Below, piece by piece: positions 59,546 through 64,000 of a stretch of DNA of 64,000 bases. The notes below the pieces were generated by a model. That model had not been told where the DNA came from, made no database searches, and was given only the letters and a program-made list of their open reading frames with translations. The translations under genes were made by a program, and so were the position numbers. Every line of letters begins with the position of its first letter. Positions within the stretch are counted from its first letter, which is position 1. This DNA is from Singulisphaera sp. GP187 (GTDB taxonomy: Bacteria; Planctomycetota; Phycisphaerae; Phycisphaerales; SM1A02), in the NCBI GenBank assembly GCA_945871915.1, contig CAMBXO010000010.1, positions 37,995 through 101,994 on the forward strand, written 5' to 3'.

Positions 59546-61982
59546 GCGTAAAGCGAATCGCACCGTCACGGCAGGTCACGCCACGCGTGGTTGCCTTTAA
59601 GGTCTCAGCGAATCGATCGTTCAAGAATCGTCGCGGACCGGTGCTTTGCACTACAAACGACGGCCTTACCCACTCGCACAATTGTTGGGCAATCGGACGC
59701 CAGCCACCATGGTGAGGCAATTCCATCGCCCACGGCATGACAAGGTCGGCACGATTTAAGTATCGAGCGATTGCCTGATCCTGCGCATCTCCCCAGAAGA
59801 CAGCTACAGGACGATGTGCCATTGAATCGTGGGTCAACACCACACCAAGACTTCCGTCATTGATGGTGGCCGGCGTGAATCCGCGGGGCGGATGAAGAAC
59901 ACGCCACTGAATAGGCCCTTGGCGAAAGACATCATTCTGTGCAAGGAACACAAGCGGCACACCATTCAATCGAAGCCAGTCGAGCAAGACGCCCGGTGCG
60001 GATTCTGAGTCCGCGATTGTCTTCCAAGATTCGCTCACCATCACGCACCCAACCGGAAAAGTTCGCACCACCTCTGGAACAGCGGAAAAGTGGTCAAGGT
60101 GAGGGTGGCTCACGACGATTGCTTTTAGTTGCACAACACCAAGGGAACGCAAGGCCGGAACAACAACCGAAGACCCAATGGTTGACCGAGAAATTGAGCC
60201 AGCATCAAACAAGATTGACTCGCCACCAGATTGCAACAAGTGAACACTTCCGTCACCAATCGAAAGCGACACCCAACGCAAATCCAGATCACTGGTATCG
60301 GCCGGCTGCGTGTTGTGTAGGACAAACAGTATCGGTGCAACCATCCAGACGGCCAATGTCACAGCGATCACACCGCACCGAGACAGCGATTGGCGACCGA
60401 ACGGAACAATCCAAAGCCAACAAAGTGAGCCAAGAGCAAGAAGCATCCACCACCACACAAATGGATCGACCACAACAGTGCATGCGGGAAGGGCCTCAAC
60501 CATCTCAACACACCATAGAAAGAGCCAACCAGATGCCCAGAGCACAAGGCCGGCCACCCAGCCAACGAGTGGTGTGCCGCCAATGATCGAAGCCAACGAC
60601 GCAACAACCGTGATCAGGGCGGCAAGAGGACCAAGCACCGTGCTGACCACCGCACACCACGGACTCATGCGTCCGAATGCAAACAATGTGATTGGTGTGG
60701 AAACAAGCCACGCGGCCAGACTGGCGGCAAGCGCCAGTCGCACACAACGGCCAAACAACACAAGCCAAACAGCTCTACGAGAATTGATGGTTGGACAAAG
60801 CAAGCCAAGCACACGATCAACAGGCCCACTGCCATATCGAAGCGCAAGAACCGCCGCGTAACTCAATTGAAATCCAACATTGTGTGCCATCCACGGATCC
60901 ACAATAAGTGTTCCGATGGCAGCCGCCGCAAGCAATCCATCTGCTCGCCATCCACGCCCAAGCGCAAGTGATGTTCCAGCCATCACACCAGCAACACCAG
61001 CCCGCAGCACCGAAACTTCAAGATCGACAACAAACAGAAAGCCAAGCCCAACAGTTGCCAACACCCACCCACGCAGTCCACCGGGCACACGCAGAAGCTC
61101 CATACCAACGACAACGGCAGCAAAAAGTACAGCCACATTGAAGCCACTAATGGCAAGAAAGTGGCTAAGCCCGGTGTTGGCAAAGCGAGTTCGTAGCGCA
61201 CCATAGCCGGGGAGCCGGCGACCAGTGGTCATAGCAACCACAAGAGTCCGAACAGGATCTTGCGAATTCACTCCAAGCGAGGAAGTGAGGTTTTGATCCA
61301 CCCACCGCTGTACTCGCGACCGAATCCGATCAAAGTGTGATGCTGGCTCAATCACAATTGGAGCGACTTCCATTCTTATTCGACCAACCAAGTGGTTGCG
61401 CCAACCAAACACCCTGCGATCAAGTTCCCCCGGATTGTCCGGCGCCAAGATTTGTGTCAGCCATCCACAGCCCTGAATCACACTTCCAGTCTGGAGGGCG
61501 TGTGCGGCAGCAGGCGCCGAGATTGAAACGACTCCAAGGCACGGGATCACTTCTGTGGGCGTAACCCACGCAACCAATTCCGCACGGCTTTGCCATAGCG
61601 GATTTTCATCCTGTGGCTGAAACCGATCGAGCAAGTCACTGGTGCTTGGATCTGGTGGCGCAAACGGCTGAAGAAGCCGTGCCCGCACCTGTACAAGCGA
61701 ATTCCCATCACCAGCAAGACCCACTGCAGAGGTCTTCGGAATTCGCGCGACCGTGTCGCCGCCAAGAACCAAGCCAAGGCAGGCGACAATGACCAGCACC
61801 AGATTGAAAGCCAACCATCGTTTGCTCCGAAGAAGAAAGACCACGCCGCTTCCAGCCAGCGAGAACAACAGAACCCCATCGATCAACCCATCAGATGCGG
61901 CGGAAGATTCAAGTTGTAATCCCAGACAAATCCCCGCATACAGAGAGAGAGCGCACAGAAGACCAGGCACGGCATCGCGCAT
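59463..61982 (-). CDS. comEC: DNA internalisation ComEC/Rec2-family protein
   Basis: An 839-residue membrane protein. The N-terminal half carries the OB-like part and the Competence domain (RFANTGLSHFLAISGFNVAVLFAAVVVG, many helices), and the C-terminal third is a metallo-beta-lactamase fold with VVSHPHLDHFSAVPEV, then VLTHDS and ELPHHGGW. ComEC forms the channel for transforming DNA; its presence is common even where competence is unknown. ATG at 61982 is used; GTG at 62006 is possible. It converges on the upstream exported gene with an 83-base coding overlap. Confidence 0.92.
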   Translation of the reverse strand: MRDAVPGLLCALSLYAGICLGLQLESSAASDGLIDGVLLFSLAGSGVVFLLRSKRWLAFNLVLVIVACLGLVLGGDTVARIPKTSAVGLAGDGNSLVQVRARLLQPFAPPDPSTSDLLDRFQPQDENPLWQSRAELVAWVTPTEVIPCLGVVSISAPAAAHALQTGSVIQGCGWLTQILAPDNPGELDRRVFGWRNHLVGRIRMEVAPIVIEPASHFDRIRSRVQRWVDQNLTSSLGVNSQDPVRTLVVAMTTGRRLPGYGALRTRFANTGLSHFLAISGFNVAVLFAAVVVGMELLRVPGGLRGWVLATVGLGFLFVVDLEVSVLRAGVAGVMAGTSLALGRGWRADGLLAAAAIGTLIVDPWMAHNVGFQLSYAAVLALRYGSGPVDRVLGLLCPTINSRRAVWLVLFGRCVRLALAASLAAWLVSTPITLFAFGRMSPWCAVVSTVLGPLAALITVVASLASIIGGTPLVGWVAGLVLWASGWLFLWCVEMVEALPACTVVVDPFVWWWMLLALGSLCWLWIVPFGRQSLSRCGVIAVTLAVWMVAPILFVLHNTQPADTSDLDLRWVSLSIGDGSVHLLQSGGESILFDAGSISRSTIGSSVVVPALRSLGVVQLKAIVVSHPHLDHFSAVPEVVRTFPVGCVMVSESWKTIADSESAPGVLLDWLRLNGVPLVFLAQNDVFRQGPIQWRVLHPPRGFTPATINDGSLGVVLTHDSMAHRPVAVFWGDAQDQAIARYLNRADLVMPWAMELPHHGGWRPIAQQLCEWVRPSFVVQSTGPRRFLNDRFAETLKATTRGVTCRDGAIRFTLTPTTNPPAAKLERWGAGEWQELRPQS

Positions 61983-62034
61983 CAGAAAATGGTGACAAAC
62001 AATCACCGCCCATCATGAACCCGCTGCGTTTTTT

Positions 62035-63069
62035 CTATGCAACAAGCGACCGAAAAAATGTCAGAACCCGCCGGCTGTCAAGCAGGTCTCGTGCGGCGGC
62101 GGCGGCATCTTTCCAAGAGAGTTGCTGCCCACCCATAACAAACCCAACAGCCGAATTCACCAGAAGCATGTCTCGCCGCGGCCCAGCTTGCTGACCCCGC
62201 AACAGTCCCTCTGCAATTTCCACAGCATTCGGAAGACCCACAGCAGCCACCGGAAGTTCAGAATGTTGCGGCACTCCAAAATCCTCTGGCCGCAACTGCC
62301 CCTCATCGACAATTGTTCCTCGCTTGACATGCACAAACCAGGTTGGTGCACAGACACTGATCTCATCCAAGCCATCAACCGAATGCACAACCATGGCCTC
62401 AACAGCCCCAAGACCAGCCAGAGTTTCTGCGACCGGCATCAGTAACTGCTTGTCCCATACGCCAAGCACTCTGCGCAACGCCCCAGCCGGGTTCGTGAGT
62501 GGACCAACCACATTAAAAATCGTGGGGACAGCAAGCGCCTTGCGAACAGCGACCGCATGAGCCGCCCCTTGATGGTGTTTAGGAGCAAGGCAAAAGCAGA
62601 AACCACGCTCATCCAACATGCGGGCCTGAGTTTGGGGCGGCGAATCTATTGGAAGCCCCATGGCAGCGAGTGTTTCAGAACTCCCAAATCCGGTGCGGGA
62701 TCGATTGCCATGTTTGGCCACCGGGCACCCTGCCGTCGCAATCACCAGCGCGGAAAGAGTGCTGACATTAAAAACTTTGTGAGCCCCGCCTGTTCCACAG
62801 GTATCCATGATGCGTTCCGGCGCCGTTGCGGTTGGAACACGAATGGCCGAGCGCATGAACGCGCTGACACACCCCAGTAATTCTTGGCTTGTTGGAATTC
62901 GAAGGGCCATCGCACCAAGCCACCGCGTGAGCATGTCCCGACTCATCTGGCCGGCCATCACACAACTCATCACACGATCGATATCGCTCGAATGTAATGT
63001 CCCACCTTGCTCACAGCAACGAATTGCTTTCTCAATCTCGATGTCTGGCTGTTCAGATTCGGTTCCCAT
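62035..63069 (-). CDS. trpD: Anthranilate phosphoribosyltransferase
   Basis: A 344-residue enzyme that joins anthranilate with PRPP in tryptophan synthesis. The PRPP/anthranilate motifs are DTCGTGGAHKVFNVSTLSALVIA (about 89-111), VAKHGNRSRTGFGSSETLAAMG and NVVGPLTNPAG. ATG at 63069 is two bases after the TPR gene stop, so they may be co-transcribed; a longer frame upstream belongs to that gene's other strand. No other trp genes are visible, so the pathway genes are probably scattered. Confidence 0.95.
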   Translation of the reverse strand: MGTESEQPDIEIEKAIRCCEQGGTLHSSDIDRVMSCVMAGQMSRDMLTRWLGAMALRIPTSQELLGCVSAFMRSAIRVPTATAPERIMDTCGTGGAHKVFNVSTLSALVIATAGCPVAKHGNRSRTGFGSSETLAAMGLPIDSPPQTQARMLDERGFCFCLAPKHHQGAAHAVAVRKALAVPTIFNVVGPLTNPAGALRRVLGVWDKQLLMPVAETLAGLGAVEAMVVHSVDGLDEISVCAPTWFVHVKRGTIVDEGQLRPEDFGVPQHSELPVAAVGLPNAVEIAEGLLRGQQAGPRRDMLLVNSAVGFVMGGQQLSWKDAAAAARDLLDSRRVLTFFRSLVA

Positions 63070-63071
63070 GT

Positions 63072-64000
63072 TCACAATGAATAGGTTGAGAGAAGTTTCT
63101 GAACCTTCACTTGATCCGGATTCACCTGAAGCGACTTTCGAAAGGCGGCGCGAGCATGCTCCGCCGCACCAGAATCCTTGCGACCACCCTGAATCCACCC
63201 GTTCAACAAATTGACACCGACACCGTTCCACCCCGGCCAGTGAGCCGCGTCCACTCGCACCGACTCACGGTAGCTCTCAAGACTGCGTGTGTAATCGCCC
63301 AGCCGAAAGTACGTCCACCCAAGCCGCTCCCAGCTGTTGGCGGTGGGTGCAACACGCACAAGAATGTTGGCGGTATTCACAGCCTCCTGATAGCGCTTGC
63401 TGTGGGCATACGCATTCAAGAGGTTCATCAATAGTTGAGGCGTTGGCTCCATGAGTTCTGCGGCCATCTCATATTGCTGAACCGCGTCAGCGGCCCGATT
63501 GACTCGCTCATAAGCAACACCAAGGTTGATGCGAGCGGCTCCCGATTCGGATTTCAACTTCACAGCCTTCTCAGCAAAGACCACCGCGCTGGCACCCTGA
63601 TCCAGCTGCAGATAGGCAGTTGCTAGGTTGAGATTGGCATCAAAATCATCTGGCCGAACCAACAACGCCCGGTGATAGCAACGGATCGCATCCACAAGAC
63701 GATTGAGAACCTGTAGCGCCTTTCCACGGCCGTAATAGGCCTCAAAACTCGCCGGATCCAAATTGGTTGCGTTGGCATAGGCGCCTTCGGCGTTCTGCCA
63801 CTCTTGAAGAGAACTATGTGCATCGCCAATCCCAACCCACGCATCAGGCAGCTTTGGATTGTCTCGCAGAATCTCCCGAAACATTGTTAGCGCGCTGTCA
63901 TAGTCACCATGATCCGCGCGAGCTTGAGCGTTGGCAAGGGAGCTGGTCTCATCCGCCGATGGTCGAAGTGGACCGCCCTGTGTCGCGATCGGTTGGGTGT
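63072..64000 (-). CDS. TPR-repeat protein, N-terminus beyond the window
   Basis: The reading frame stays open to the right edge, so at least 309 residues are present. Tandem tetratricopeptide repeats are obvious: YDSALTMFREILRDNPKLPDAWVGIG, WQNAEGAYANATNLDPASFEAYYGRG, LVDAIRCYHRALLVRPDDFDANLNLA, ADAVQQYEMAAELMEPTPQLLMNLLN, DYTRSLESYRESVRVDAAHWPGWNGVG. These helical pairs mediate protein-protein contacts. An in-frame ATG at 63884 exists but lies inside a repeat, and the sequence upstream (SSLANAQARADHGDYDSA) is also TPR, so the real start is outside. Confidence 0.85.
   Translation of the reverse strand, partial: TQPIATQGGPLRPSADETSSLANAQARADHGDYDSALTMFREILRDNPKLPDAWVGIGDAHSSLQEWQNAEGAYANATNLDPASFEAYYGRGKALQVLNRLVDAIRCYHRALLVRPDDFDANLNLATAYLQLDQGASAVVFAEKAVKLKSESGAARINLGVAYERVNRAADAVQQYEMAAELMEPTPQLLMNLLNAYAHSKRYQEAVNTANILVRVAPTANSWERLGWTYFRLGDYTRSLESYRESVRVDAAHWPGWNGVGVNLLNGWIQGGRKDSGAAEHARAAFRKSLQVNPDQVKVQKLLSTYSL

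Noticed and set aside
1..64000. tRNA, rRNA, CRISPR, insertion sequences, prophage or integrase genes
   Set aside because: No cloverleaf-like T-loop sequences outside genes, no regularly spaced repeats, and no transposase, integrase or phage structural proteins were recognised by reading.

Overview
The window looks like a chromosomal segment of a planctomycete, most likely of the Phycisphaerae type. GC content is moderate (judged by eye at 55-58 percent). The pointers are: a secreted protein ending in two dockerin-like calcium loops; a sigma-70/ECF factor with a membrane anti-sigma partner and a formylglycine-generating-enzyme-like domain protein; a MoxR-DUF58-VWA-VWA-giant coiled-coil-terpene-cyclase-repeat operon; and weak or absent Shine-Dalgarno sequences, with many ATGA/GTGA start-stop overlaps instead. 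No rRNA, tRNA, CRISPR array, insertion sequence or prophage was recognised. The gene content is ordinary chromosomal housekeeping plus a few family-level unknowns.

Layout. 0-5.4 kb (minus): the start of der, then an operon reading right to left: gpmI, a YHYH/dockerin secreted protein, an ECF sigma factor, its anti-sigma and an FGE-like protein. 5.5-7 kb (plus): a YggS-type PLP protein and tmk. 7-14 kb (minus): metallophosphoesterase, yidC, mnmE, thioesterase, a DciA-like protein, an orphan ABC ATPase and an unknown. 14.1-15.9 kb (minus): hybrid histidine kinase. 16-19.3 kb (plus): lpdA, an HTH/TPR-like regulator and a small exported protein. 19.4-28.2 kb (plus): a tightly packed run of ketopantoate reductase-like, sugar epimerase-like, gmk, lemA, M48 protease, lipoprotein, histidine phosphatase and three tandem crotonases. 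28.4-36.9 kb (plus): acyl-CoA dehydrogenase, leucine-dehydrogenase-like enzyme, 2-oxoacid dehydrogenase E1alpha/E1beta/E2, three small membrane or exported proteins, and deoC. 36.9-38.3 kb (minus): a DUF6642-like protein behind a ThuA-like protein. 38.5-44.3 kb: lipA, M16 protease, PilZ, recO, a GGDEF protein, an Hpt protein and an RNase Z-like hydrolase. 44.5-45.9 kb: dnaA, then about 620 bases of structured non-coding DNA. 46.5-59.5 kb (plus): the MoxR/VWA operon. 59.5-64 kb (minus): comEC, trpD and a TPR protein that runs off the window.

How the genes work together. LpdA (E3), LipA (lipoyl synthase) and the E1/E2 genes supply most parts of one lipoate-dependent 2-oxoacid dehydrogenase. The leucine-dehydrogenase-like enzyme beside them, the acyl-CoA dehydrogenase and the three crotonases point to branched-chain amino acid or acyl-CoA catabolism. 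The MoxR operon looks like one envelope-associated machine: an AAA+ chaperone, a cytoplasmic DUF58 VWA protein, two membrane VWA proteins, a 1413-residue membrane/coiled-coil protein and two exported partners, mostly joined by 4-base overlaps.

The most interesting items are: that operon as a system; the caspase-like His/Cys arrangement in the DUF6642-like protein paired with ThuA; a REC-GGDEF protein whose phospho-acceptor Asp is Ala although an Hpt gene lies directly upstream; graded loss of catalytic glutamates in the three crotonases; a 12-bp perfect hairpin just before the ketopantoate-reductase-like start; a 16-bp perfect palindrome between thuA and lipA; and an apparent switch in strand composition next to dnaA whose polarity looks like a terminus rather than an origin.
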